Of a DNA stretch of 64,000 bases, positions 34,316 through 42,526 are shown one piece after another (positions within the stretch are counted from its first letter, which is position 1; every line of letters begins with the position of its first letter). The stretch comes from Shewanella piezotolerans WP3. Lineage in GTDB: Bacteria > Pseudomonadota > Gammaproteobacteria > Enterobacterales > Shewanellaceae. A model generated the notes under the pieces. The model had not been told where the DNA came from, did not search any database, and was given only the letters and a program-made list of their open reading frames with translations. The position numbers were made by a program, and so were the translations under genes. Location: NCBI RefSeq assembly GCF_000014885.1, contig NC_011566.1, positions 1,612,001 through 1,676,000 of the forward strand, in the 5' to 3' direction.

Positions 34316-34518
34316 GGGTAAATGCTTATGCTTGAGAAGATAAGCTTTTCTTCCATAATGTGGATAATCTTGCATGTTTTGATTGCATACTGCTCTTAAT
34401 GAACAGCAATATAATAACCTAATCACCTTCTTATATTGAATGTTGTAAAAACAGAATATACTTATCAGCACTATATTCTGGGATATAGGGAAACATTTAT
34501 AAATTTTAGGGGATAAAC
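34316..34518 (+). other. Gap between the REP cluster and rfbB
   Basis: About 200 AT-rich bases with no gene. The end carries AGGGG at 34508-34512, the ribosome site for the TTG start of rfbB. Promoter elements are not obvious. Confidence 0.35.
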
Positions 34519-35574
34519 TTGGTTGTTTTAATCACTGGTGGTGCAGGCTTTATTGGTTCGGCATTAATACGATTGATAGTAGAAGAGACACGAGATGATG
34601 TCGTAAATGTTGATAAGTTGACCTATGCGAGTTCTCCCAAAAGTTTAATTCACCTAGAGAATGAGGAGCGTTACCATTTTGTCGAGGGTGATATTTGTAA
34701 TAGCAAGCTAATGCTAGATACACTGAATAAGTATAGACCTGACGCCATCATGCATCTAGCAGCAGAGAGTCACGTTGATCGCTCCATTAGCGGTTCGGCT
34801 GAGTTTATACAAACAAATATTGTTGGTACCTTTACCTTACTTGAAGCATGTAGAGATTATTATTCACAGCTAGAGGGTGATAAAAAAAGACATTTTAGGT
34901 TTCATCATATTTCAACTGACGAAGTATATGGAGATTTACCCTTAGCTGGACAGTTCTCTGAGACTTCTCCTTATGCACCAAGTTCACCGTACTCAGCGAG
35001 TAAAGCTGCAGCAGATCATCTTGTTAGGGCATGGCACAGAACCTATGGATTACCAGTAGTGCTTTCAAATTGTTCTAACAACTATGGTCCATACCAACAT
35101 AGCGAAAAGCTAATCCCGCTAACTATAACGAATGCACTAGCTGGTAAACCAATTCCTATTTACGGACTAGGTACGCAAGTTAGAGATTGGTTATATGTAG
35201 AAGATCATGTTCGTGCTCTTTATCTGGTGATGACAGCAGGAAATTTAGGGGAAACTTATAATGTTGGTGGAAACTCCGAAAAAGAGAATATCGATGTTGT
35301 TAAAGTCATCTGTGATATTTTAGAGGAGCTAGTGCCTGAAAATCCGAGTTCAAAGCTCGGGGGAAATAATCAAGTTAATGGTTTTGCTAGCTTAATATCA
35401 TTCGTAGCAGATAGGCCTGGGCATGATCTTAGATATGCTATCGATGCTAGCAAGATTGAAAAGCAATTAGGTTGGGCGGCTAAAGAAACATTCGAATCTG
35501 GAATAAGAAAAACTGTTGAGTGGTATGTGGTGGAGTATAAAGCTGGACGGATAGGGAGAGGCCTTTCTTCGTAG
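34519..35574 (+). CDS. rfbB: dTDP-glucose 4,6-dehydratase
   Basis: This 351-residue extended SDR protein has VLITGGAGFIGSALIRLI, HLAAESHVDRSISG, the HISTDEVYGDL region and the YxxxK pair in SPYSASKAAADHLVRAW. All of these are hallmark positions of RfbB/RmlB. It makes dTDP-4-keto-6-deoxyglucose, the second step to dTDP-rhamnose and several other sugars. The start is TTG 34519 with AGGGG six bases ahead; no ATG fits. The stop codon TAG is formed by the first bases of a REP repeat at 35571, so the present C-terminus (GRGLSS) was set by that repeat. rfbC and rfbD are elsewhere in the window; rfbA is not seen. Confidence 0.95.
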   Translation: MVVLITGGAGFIGSALIRLIVEETRDDVVNVDKLTYASSPKSLIHLENEERYHFVEGDICNSKLMLDTLNKYRPDAIMHLAAESHVDRSISGSAEFIQTNIVGTFTLLEACRDYYSQLEGDKKRHFRFHHISTDEVYGDLPLAGQFSETSPYAPSSPYSASKAAADHLVRAWHRTYGLPVVLSNCSNNYGPYQHSEKLIPLTITNALAGKPIPIYGLGTQVRDWLYVEDHVRALYLVMTAGNLGETYNVGGNSEKENIDVVKVICDILEELVPENPSSKLGGNNQVNGFASLISFVADRPGHDLRYAIDASKIEKQLGWAAKETFESGIRKTVEWYVVEYKAGRIGRGLSS

Positions 35575-35880
35575 GTCGGCATTTATGCCGTCAGTGACTA
35601 TAGTTTATTGTGTTGATTGATGGGCTAAAGCCCAACCTACAGAGGGGAGTGTCTTTCTGTTGGCTTGCAGGGTAATTGGTTATGTTGGTGTTAGTGATGA
35701 TAATTTATCGGTCTGCGTTTCAATTGTAGAATAATATTTCACATTGTAGGTCGGTATTACAATTGTAGGTCGGCATTTATGCCGTCAGTGGCTATAGTTT
35801 ATTGTGTTGATTGATGGGCTAAAGCCCAACCTACAAGGGGACTTTGTTTATTGGTTTCAAGCCCAACCTACAGGGTAATG
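35571..35880 (+). repeat. REP/BIME cluster between rfbB and the RAYT gene
   Basis: A-type REPs lie at 35571-35592 and 35765-35786 and B-type REPs near 35622-35640 and 35816-35834. A further partial B copy, GCCCAACCTACAG, lies near 35861. The A-B unit at 35571-35642 is the same as that at 34050-34121 over its full length. Between them is the recurrent spacer that also follows the copies near 33900, 34130 and 36440. Confidence 0.9.
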
Positions 35881-35896
35881 CGTTTGGAGATGAACT

Positions 35897-36346
35897 ATGT
35901 CATGGAGTGACTTAAGGAAAGGGCGTTTTTCTCAGGAGCGCGGTGAGTATTTTATCACTTTTAATACAAAAGATAGGTTGGCTTTTTTCAACGACGTTGA
36001 TATGGCTCGTACATTCTGTTTGCAGATTGATTTAAATGAACGCCAGTATAATAGTAAATGGTTAACTTGGGTGTTGATGCCTGACCATTTTCATGGATTA
36101 CTAAGATTAAACGCTGGAGCTGAGTTATCTAAAACGGTAGGGGCTTTGAAAGGAGCGAGTAGTTTTGTTATTAACAAAATCGCTAATCAAAGTGGAAGTA
36201 TGTGGCAATCCTCATTTTATGATCGTGCTTTACGTCGTGAAGATGACAGGATACAAATAAGTCGCTATATAGTGGCTAACCCGTTAAGAAAGGGAATAGT
36301 TAACCGTATTGGTGATTATCCGTATTGGAATTCTATTTATTTGTAA
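35897..36346 (+). CDS. RAYT: REP-associated tyrosine transposase (Y1/HUH)
   Basis: This 149-residue protein of the IS200/IS605-like Y1 transposase superfamily has the metal-binding HUH motif in VLMPDHFHGLLRL (His64 and His66) and the catalytic tyrosine in QISRYIVANPLRKG (Tyr124). The opening RKGRFSQERGEYFITFNT and the motif SMWQSSFYDRALR are typical of RAYTs. RAYTs are usually single-copy, cut single-stranded REP DNA at the GTAG head and are thought to spread REP/BIME elements. Here it is flanked on both sides by such elements, the expected REPtron layout. It looks intact. Confidence 0.93.
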   Translation: MSWSDLRKGRFSQERGEYFITFNTKDRLAFFNDVDMARTFCLQIDLNERQYNSKWLTWVLMPDHFHGLLRLNAGAELSKTVGALKGASSFVINKIANQSGSMWQSSFYDRALRREDDRIQISRYIVANPLRKGIVNRIGDYPYWNSIYL

Positions 36347-36365
36347 GTCGTTTTACATTTTGAGT

Positions 36366-36880
36366 TTGTAGGCCGGCATTTATGCCGTCACTGGGACGGT
36401 CAATTGTGACTATTGATGGGCTAAAGCCCAACCTACAGGAGGACTGGTTTTCAGTTGGCTTGCAGGGTAATTGGTTATATTGGCGTTTGCGATGATCATT
36501 TATCGGTCTGCGTTTCAATTGTAGATTGATATTTAGCATTGTAGGTCGGTATTACAATTGTAGGTCGACATTTATGCCGTCACTGGGACGGTCAATTGTG
36601 ACTATTGATGGGCTAAAGCCCAACCTACAGGAGGACTGGTTTTCAGTTGGCTTGCAGGGTAATTGGTTATATTGGCGTTTGCGATGATCATTTATCGGTC
36701 TGCGTTTCAATTGTAGATTGATATTTAGCATTGTAGGTCGGTATTACAATTGTAGGTCGGTATTACAATTGTAGGTCGGCATTTATGCCGTCAGTGACTA
36801 TATTTTATTATGATGTTTGATGGGCTAAAGCCCAACCTACATAGAGGGGTAAATGATGGGCTAAAGCCCAACCTACGGAG
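36366..36880 (+). repeat. REP/BIME cluster downstream of the RAYT gene, with a 192-bp tandem repeat
   Basis: A-type copies start at 36367 (variant GGCCGG), 36560 (variant TCGACA) and 36771; B-type copies lie near 36418, 36610, 36822 and 36859. A 192-bp unit at 36391-36582 is repeated from 36583 to about 36758. A short internal duplication of GTAGGTCGGTATTACAAT follows at 36733-36770. Together with the RAYT gene this forms the downstream arm of the REPtron. Confidence 0.88.
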
Positions 36881-36931
36881 GGAATACGTTGTCCCGCTAG
36901 CCTGTGTTTTGTAAGTTTTCTACGCTGTTTG

Positions 36932-38488
36932 CTATTTTCCTATCTCGACTTTTGTATCTGGTAGTAACTTTTTATATTCAGTAGCCAATGCACTTTTAGC
37001 TTGGCTATCACCGTGAACTATACGTATAAGCGTTGGCTTAACTCGCATACCTTTGACGAAGTTAACTAGGTTACGTTGATCTGCGTGGGCGGAGTAACCG
37101 CTTACTGTATGCACGCCTGCTTTTATATCGACTCTTTTCCCATCTATGATGCAGTAACCGCCTTTGGGGCCATAAGCTTGGATCTCTCGCCCTGTGGTCC
37201 CAGTAGCTTGGTAACCAACAAATATTATGTCGGTGGTAGGATTGCCTAACAGCTTAGCTAAGTAGTTTTGAATTCTTCCGCCAGTGCACATGCCGCTGGC
37301 GGCGATGACGATTGCAGGTTTATTACGTTTACTGAGGTATTCGATAGTGGCTAAATGTTCTTGATGACTGCCTACAGTGTAAAGCTGCTCAAAGTCTAAA
37401 GGGTGTCGGTGCTGGCTTAATCTCTGCTTGGCTTCTTTGTCCCACAATGTCTTAAATTCTATATAGCGCTCGGTAAATTTTGCAGCCATGGGCGAGTCGA
37501 CGATGACTTCTATTTGTTGCCACATCTCATTCTTACTTTGGTATCGGTATATAAGCTGCTCAAGTTCGTAAAGTAACTCTTGGGTACGGCCAATACTAAA
37601 GGCTGGGATCAATACTACGCCATTATCAGCTACAGACTTTTTTATTACTTTTTTTAAGCTCTCGCTGCGCTGTTTTCGTCCTTGATGGTTTTTATCGCCG
37701 TATGTTGACTCTATCACCAATGTGTCTGCTCTATACGGACTTTTAGGACTGGCAAGTAGTGGTGTGTGAGTTGCACCTAAATCCCCTGAAAATACCACTC
37801 TATGGTTAGCTTTATGTATATTCTTAGGCTTATGCTCTATTTCACTTCGAACTATGGAGGCTGTAGACAGTTCTATCTCAACATAGGCAGAGCCCAAAAT
37901 ATGCCCAGCGGTTCTGAATTTGGCTTTCGCTTGGGTATAGCTGCTGTGTATTTTGGGGCTGTCTATATGAATGCTTTGTACTTGAGGGCTTTCTATTAAC
38001 GTAATGTCAGCTTGGTGAATATCATCTGCAGCGCTATTCGTTTGAGGTAAGACATCCCTAGTAGACACCGAGTCGAAATCTAAGCTAAACCATTGGTTAT
38101 ATTCAACCGGTTTAATGAGCTGGTTAAGCTTTTTTAGGTAGAGCTTTATTATGCGGTGGTTTTGAGTGACACCAATTTTTAAGGCATCCTCAATCACCAT
38201 CGGCAAAAGCGCTGCAGTCGCAACGGTGGCATAGATGGGTTTATTAAAACCAGCGGCCAGTAGATAGGGTATTCTGCCGACATGGTCAATATGGCAGTGA
38301 GTGATTATCAATGCGTGAATATTGCTGATATCAAACTCTATCGGCAGTTGCTCAATCGCTGTTTTTCCTGCCGTTTCCGCGCCTTGGAATAATCCACAAT
38401 CAATGAGTATGCTAGATTGAGCATTAATGTCCAGTTGGTGGCATGAGCCTGTGACACCGTTGATTGCGCCGTGATGGATTATTTTCAG
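36932..38488 (-). CDS. Metallo-beta-lactamase/beta-CASP ribonuclease-like protein (CTG start)
   Basis: This 518-residue protein has the zinc motif HALIITHCHIDHVGRI (HxHxDH), a beta-CASP domain (VLIPAFSIGRTQELLYEL, IIVASGMCTGGRI-like IVIAASGMCTGGRI) and the RMMBL end SGYSAHADQRNL. This set defines the YSH1/CPSF-73-like RNA-processing exonuclease family, called an RNA-specificity MBL hydrolase in bacteria. Coding similarity continues upstream of the first normal start: KIIHHGAINGVTGSCHQLDI and LIDCGLFQGAETAGK. An in-frame TAA lies five codons above this. The only start that keeps the family N-terminus is CTG at 38486-38488, six bases after a good AGGAG. Its RNA target is unknown. Confidence 0.9.
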   Translation of the reverse strand: MKIIHHGAINGVTGSCHQLDINAQSSILIDCGLFQGAETAGKTAIEQLPIEFDISNIHALIITHCHIDHVGRIPYLLAAGFNKPIYATVATAALLPMVIEDALKIGVTQNHRIIKLYLKKLNQLIKPVEYNQWFSLDFDSVSTRDVLPQTNSAADDIHQADITLIESPQVQSIHIDSPKIHSSYTQAKAKFRTAGHILGSAYVEIELSTASIVRSEIEHKPKNIHKANHRVVFSGDLGATHTPLLASPKSPYRADTLVIESTYGDKNHQGRKQRSESLKKVIKKSVADNGVVLIPAFSIGRTQELLYELEQLIYRYQSKNEMWQQIEVIVDSPMAAKFTERYIEFKTLWDKEAKQRLSQHRHPLDFEQLYTVGSHQEHLATIEYLSKRNKPAIVIAASGMCTGGRIQNYLAKLLGNPTTDIIFVGYQATGTTGREIQAYGPKGGYCIIDGKRVDIKAGVHTVSGYSAHADQRNLVNFVKGMRVKPTLIRIVHGDSQAKSALATEYKKLLPDTKVEIGK

Positions 38489-38640
38489 GGTTAGCTCCTC
38501 TTATGTGTTGAACGCACTCACTATAGCGTAAATAAAATTGGCTTGATGTCGGTGATTGGATGTATATTCTTGCCTCTCATCTGTTCAATGCGTTACCTAA
38601 CGCATTACTCACTTATTAATTCAGTAAAGGACGTTGATTG
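38489..38640. promoter_or_regulatory. Divergent promoter region with a 20-bp palindrome
   Basis: This gap separates the minus-strand metallo-beta-lactamase gene and plus-strand rfbC. It contains AATGCGTTA-CC-TAACGCATT at 38587-38606, a perfect inverted repeat with a two-base centre. The palindrome lies 35 bases before rfbC and could be an operator. AAGGA before ATG 38641 is the rfbC ribosome site. Confidence 0.45.
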
Positions 38641-39189
38641 ATGAAGCTTATCTCCACTGCTATTGCCGATGTATTGTTAATTGAACCAAAGGTATTTGGC
38701 GATGAGCGCGGCTTTTTTATGGAAACTTACCGTGAGTCCGAGTTTAAGATATTGTTTGCTGAAGCAGGATTGATTGCTCCACATTTTGTTCAGGAGAACA
38801 TGAGTCGCTCTGCAAAACATGTGTTACGCGGCTTACATTTTCAAAAAAGCAAACCTCAAGGCAAGTTGATCCGGGTTGTTAGTGGTGAGATTTTTGATGT
38901 GGCGGTTGATATTCGTCAAGATTCCGCAACGTTTGGTCAATGGGTCGGGCAAGTCTTGTCAGCTAATAACCGTTTGCAGATGTATATTCCGCCCGGATTT
39001 GCTCACGGATTTTTAACCTTAAGTGAGTATGCTGACATTATCTATAAGTGCACCGATTACTATGTGCCAGAAGATGAAGGACACGTGGCTTGGGATGACG
39101 CAAACATAGGGATTGACTGGCCGTTATCAAAGAGTGTTCTGCCAATACTGTCGGATAAAGATAGCGGCTCTTCTAAACTTAGTCGCTAG
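38641..39189 (+). CDS. rfbC: dTDP-4-dehydrorhamnose 3,5-epimerase
   Basis: This 182-residue cupin-fold enzyme has EPKVFGDERGFFMETYRESEF, the catalytic-His region VLRGLHFQ and the substrate loop IPPGFAHGFLTLSEYADIIYKCTDYY, all standard for RfbC/RmlC. It epimerises C3 and C5 of dTDP-4-keto-6-deoxyglucose before reduction by RfbD (61496 in this window). It stands alone between two minus-strand genes, away from rfbB and rfbD, which is unusual for rml genes. ATG 38641 is preferred over TTG 38638 because of AAGGA spacing. Confidence 0.96.
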   Translation: MKLISTAIADVLLIEPKVFGDERGFFMETYRESEFKILFAEAGLIAPHFVQENMSRSAKHVLRGLHFQKSKPQGKLIRVVSGEIFDVAVDIRQDSATFGQWVGQVLSANNRLQMYIPPGFAHGFLTLSEYADIIYKCTDYYVPEDEGHVAWDDANIGIDWPLSKSVLPILSDKDSGSSKLSR

Positions 39190-39216
39190 AACTGGCTGCA
39201 AGAGTTGGAAGCTAAG

Positions 39217-40470
39217 TTAGTGACGACTTTTGATCCAGTCCTCAAGCACTTTAAACGAGCTTGTGGTTGATTCTCCCCAATACATCTTACTTACTGCTAA
39301 ATAAGGCTCTTTGTATTGCGTTGTTAGTTGGTTGATTGATGCTGGCTGGAGTTGCGTTAGTAGCTCTTTAAAACTAAGGCTTTCTGGGCCGATATTAGGC
39401 ATTGAGTTGGCGTAGCCATACATACTGCGGCAATTTTGTTGATAATGGACTTTGTCGAACAGGTAAAAGCTAACGGGAATATTTAGTGGTAATACATCGA
39501 TAAACAGAGAAGAGTAATCGGTGATGAGAAGATCAACATTACCAAGTAGGCCGTAAACATCTCCCATTGTAGAAATATTAATGATGTTAGGGTAATGACT
39601 AAACTGCTTTGCAAGCGCGGCTTCATTGGGATGCAGCCGTAGTAGAAACAGTTGATTATGTTGTTGTATATGTAGGGATAACGCTTGCCAGTCAAATGCA
39701 TTGCGATATGGGTTATCACCTTGGTAACTGTCTCTCCATGAGGGCGCATACAAGATGACTTGTTGATACTGCTTGCTTTGGATTTGTTGGCGAAGCGCTG
39801 CTAGCTCTTTTGAGTGAGCTTGTTTTTGCTGCGATGACCGTTGTTGATTTGTTTCGGTGCGATAGTAGTCCGTTCTTGGGTTGCCGCTGCGTTGTAGTTG
39901 CGACGCTTCAAGCCTGAATGCACTGCAAAATAGGGTATCGATTAAAGGGCTTGGACTTAGCATTAAGTCCGGTTTTACATGTTGCTGGTGGGCAAGCATT
40001 GATTGCTTAAATTGAGCCAAACGGCCTTGAGGATTGAATACTTCTGCCATGGGGCCATTGTCGATATCAAACTCAATTTTTTTCATTGGCGAACCGTGCC
40101 AAAGGTTTATCTTAATCGCGCCGCCAGCAAGCCATTGATTAATGTCGCCGATGTAACTGTTATAGAAATAGTATTTGGCAGTTAGTGCATGGTAGATCCC
40201 AAGTAGAGACCAGCGGTAATACGCTTCTTGCTTATTTCCATTCAGTTGTTTGATAACGTCTTGATTACCAGAGATCCAAATACAACGTATAAATGCCTGT
40301 TGTTGCCAATGCTTGTAAAGGTACTTACTGTTATCTGAAAATAACTCTTTGTAGCTACCAAACACCGCTTTATTTGGGTTACGGGGAAGCAGCTTCGATA
40401 GCTGATATACCAGCTTTCGAGTACAGGCTTTCAGCCAAAGCAGCGCATTATTGCTTAAAGAGCGTTGCAT
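39217..40470 (-). CDS. CDP-glycerol:polyglycerophosphate glycerophosphotransferase family protein
   Basis: This 417-residue GT-B-like protein belongs to the Glyphos_transf family (TagB/TagF type). Visible motifs are INLWHGSPMKKIEFD, VILYAPSWRD and the phosphate-binding block LLITDYSSLFIDVLPLNIP. It would transfer glycerol phosphate from CDP-glycerol to a sugar or to a growing glycerol-phosphate chain. It overlaps the upstream cytidylyltransferase gene by one base, so donor synthesis and use are coupled. In a Gram-negative exopolysaccharide cluster this suggests glycerol-phosphate decoration of the polymer rather than a wall teichoic acid. Confidence 0.88.
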   Translation of the reverse strand: MQRSLSNNALLWLKACTRKLVYQLSKLLPRNPNKAVFGSYKELFSDNSKYLYKHWQQQAFIRCIWISGNQDVIKQLNGNKQEAYYRWSLLGIYHALTAKYYFYNSYIGDINQWLAGGAIKINLWHGSPMKKIEFDIDNGPMAEVFNPQGRLAQFKQSMLAHQQHVKPDLMLSPSPLIDTLFCSAFRLEASQLQRSGNPRTDYYRTETNQQRSSQQKQAHSKELAALRQQIQSKQYQQVILYAPSWRDSYQGDNPYRNAFDWQALSLHIQQHNQLFLLRLHPNEAALAKQFSHYPNIINISTMGDVYGLLGNVDLLITDYSSLFIDVLPLNIPVSFYLFDKVHYQQNCRSMYGYANSMPNIGPESLSFKELLTQLQPASINQLTTQYKEPYLAVSKMYWGESTTSSFKVLEDWIKSRH

Positions 40471-40934
40471 TATTTACCGGCCTTGTTGTCGATGTTATCC
40501 AAGCTATTGCCATCAGTACCATTACTTAGTTGGTTTTTTGGAGCCCCTCGGTCCGCAAGGCTATTTTTTATCTCTGTGGATGAGATCTCACCCGTTCTGT
40601 CTAAGTAAACAACATCGCACAGTATTGATAACTCATCAAATTCACCCTTCCAGTCATCTCCCATAGCAAAAATACTGATATCGTACTTGCAGATATCTTT
40701 GGCTTTTTGCTGCCAATGAGTTTCTGGTACCACCATATCTACGTATTTACATGCCTCTACAATTTCGGCCCGTTGCAAATAGCTAAAGAATGCCGCTTTA
40801 CCTTTTAGCGCATTAAACTCATCGGTTGATACTGCCACAATTAGTTTGTCGCCTAGGGCTTTAAGACGTTTAAATAGACGAACGTGGCCATAGTGAAATA
40901 GATCGAACGTACCGTAAGTAATGATTGTTTTCAT
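40470..40934 (-). CDS. tagD: Glycerol-3-phosphate cytidylyltransferase (TagD-like)
   Basis: This 154-residue nucleotidyltransferase has TYGTFDLFHYGHVRLFKRLKAL, with the HxGH signature, and RTGEISSTEIKNSL, the ISST motif that contacts the nucleotide. TagD-type enzymes make CDP-glycerol from CTP and glycerol 3-phosphate. The first 130 residues match the family length; the last 20 (NQLSNGTDGNSLDNIDNKAG) are an extra polar tail. It is the partner of the glycerophosphotransferase that follows. Confidence 0.92.
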   Translation of the reverse strand: MKTIITYGTFDLFHYGHVRLFKRLKALGDKLIVAVSTDEFNALKGKAAFFSYLQRAEIVEACKYVDMVVPETHWQQKAKDICKYDISIFAMGDDWKGEFDELSILCDVVYLDRTGEISSTEIKNSLADRGAPKNQLSNGTDGNSLDNIDNKAGK

Positions 40935-41029
40935 AATGTTCTCTCTTATTTTCTCTGTACTAAATGGCTATAAGGAGTAGTAAGTGCCTCACTGAAATAG
41001 TGTTAATCAAGCTATTGGCTATCTACTTG

Positions 41030-42517
41030 TTAAGGTGTGTTGTCGCTTGGTGCCGTGTCGTTAGGTATTTTGTTAGTCAATGCACAGGGCTGCTTGCGTC
41101 TACCTAATAAGGAGTTGGCGACTAACCGCCAGTACTTACTCCGTTGGTCAGTGCAGAGGTACTCAGCTTCAATGAGTAGCCGCTCTTCGAGCGGCGCTTG
41201 TTCATCAATAACCAACTGCAACGGCCCGTACAGGCCAAGTAATGAGGGCTTCTCGACGTGTTCTAGCAGGTCTTTTGTTGTTATTTTTTGCTCAAATGGG
41301 CTGGCACCAAATAGGGCTATTTTCCCAGTCATGACCCAATAGAGCTGCGGCAAGCGAGCGATGAATAACAGTTTGATATTCCAGCGGTAGCTGTTTCTCT
41401 TAACGCCCTGGAAAAAAAGAGTTTCTCTCATTATTGGTCTTTTAGGGTGGGCTAAAAAGGACAGCAGCAGCAGTAGTGGCGCGAAAATCAGCCCTAAACA
41501 AAATAATACAAAGGCCTGTAGCTTATCGATGAATGTGGTTTGTTGCTTCTGCTGTTGAGTACTATTGAAGTTGCAGTTTTCTGAAATAATACTAGGGTCT
41601 TCAAGTATTAAGTGCCCTTGGCTTTCAGGTTTTATCAGTAAACTTTTACTGATAATTGTATTGGTAACATTGAGCCCTTGACCGACGTAGCTATTGTCCA
41701 ATATAAGGCAATTTTTTAGACTGCAAGCTTTCTCAACCAAGCAATTTTTACCGACCACAATGCTTTGTTGCATATCAACACTTTCATCTATCCAAGTGTT
41801 GTTACCAATAACCCCCCAAGCATTATGCACGGTGAGTGAGGCTGATTTTGTTTTGGCGCCAACATAGAAGCCGTTTTCTTTTGCTGCGCTGCTAAAATAA
41901 CGCCCCCTAGGATTTATTCCCGTTAATTTTGCTGACGCTAAAGCTTGGTTGGCGTTCATATAATCTTGTAAGTTATTAAGCATATAGCAGTCACCGTGCA
42001 AGACTTGGATGATGCTTTGCTGCTCATTGCTTCTAAGTTGACAATCTGATAACGGCCAATCGAGATCTTCGGTGAAATGCCTAGCGCCAGGAAGTAACAT
42101 TAAGCCCGCGTTTTGGTTAGCCTGTTTAGCAATAACATGGTTATTATTCATCTGCTTACTGAACTGAGTAAATGATTTTATGCACGGGCTTCTTAGTATA
42201 TCTGCACGAGCTAATAGAGTCGTCTCATCTGGATTTAGTGATAGTCGTGGTAAAACGCTTGATACATTTTCTTGTTCACGACTTAGGAAGTATTCAACCT
42301 CTAAGCCCCATTTCTCTCCGTTACCTATGAGCTTCTCTATCTGCGCTGACTGAGTCGAAATAACAATCCTAATCTTGCTTATTTGTGCATCGGCTAGATC
42401 TTCAAGGGTAAATTCAATCACAGGCTTATTACCCACTGGCAGCAGTGCTGGGCAGTAATGTGAATCTAAGGGAGCTAGTTCATTGCCGCTACGGTTGGCG
42501 AATATGATTGCTTGCAT
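41030..42517 (-). CDS. Degenerate sugar nucleotidyltransferase fused to a degenerate phosphoglycosyltransferase-like domain
   Basis: This 495-residue protein begins like a sugar-1-phosphate nucleotidyltransferase, QAIIFANRSGNELAPLDSHY then CPALLPVGNKPVIEFTLEDL. The nucleotide-binding GGxGTRL signature and the lysine of PKxLLPV are gone. A left-handed beta-helix-like part follows (ENGFYVGAKTKSASLTVHNA, GNNTWIDESVDMQQSIVVG). After a hydrophobic segment (AFVLFCLGLIFAPLLLLLSF), the C-terminal part matches the phosphoglycosyltransferase pattern, but ARLPQLYWVMTGKIALFG replaces DELPQLWNVLKGDMSLVG, so the catalytic DE is lost. It starts at ATG 42517 after AGGAGC. I infer a non-catalytic partner of the next-door transferase. 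Confidence 0.7.
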   Translation of the reverse strand: MQAIIFANRSGNELAPLDSHYCPALLPVGNKPVIEFTLEDLADAQISKIRIVISTQSAQIEKLIGNGEKWGLEVEYFLSREQENVSSVLPRLSLNPDETTLLARADILRSPCIKSFTQFSKQMNNNHVIAKQANQNAGLMLLPGARHFTEDLDWPLSDCQLRSNEQQSIIQVLHGDCYMLNNLQDYMNANQALASAKLTGINPRGRYFSSAAKENGFYVGAKTKSASLTVHNAWGVIGNNTWIDESVDMQQSIVVGKNCLVEKACSLKNCLILDNSYVGQGLNVTNTIISKSLLIKPESQGHLILEDPSIISENCNFNSTQQQKQQTTFIDKLQAFVLFCLGLIFAPLLLLLSFLAHPKRPIMRETLFFQGVKRNSYRWNIKLLFIARLPQLYWVMTGKIALFGASPFEQKITTKDLLEHVEKPSLLGLYGPLQLVIDEQAPLEERLLIEAEYLCTDQRSKYWRLVANSLLGRRKQPCALTNKIPNDTAPSDNTP

Positions 42518-42526
42518 ACTGAGCTC

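Noticed and set aside
33430..36880. Possible CRISPR array
   Set aside because: The repeats are themselves palindromic, alternate in orientation, have repeated rather than unique spacers and lack cas genes; they are REP/BIME elements next to a RAYT gene.
41030..42517. Assignment of the nucleotidyltransferase-like protein as rfbA or manC
   Set aside because: The GGxGTRL loop and catalytic lysine are missing, and the C-terminal half is unlike either family.
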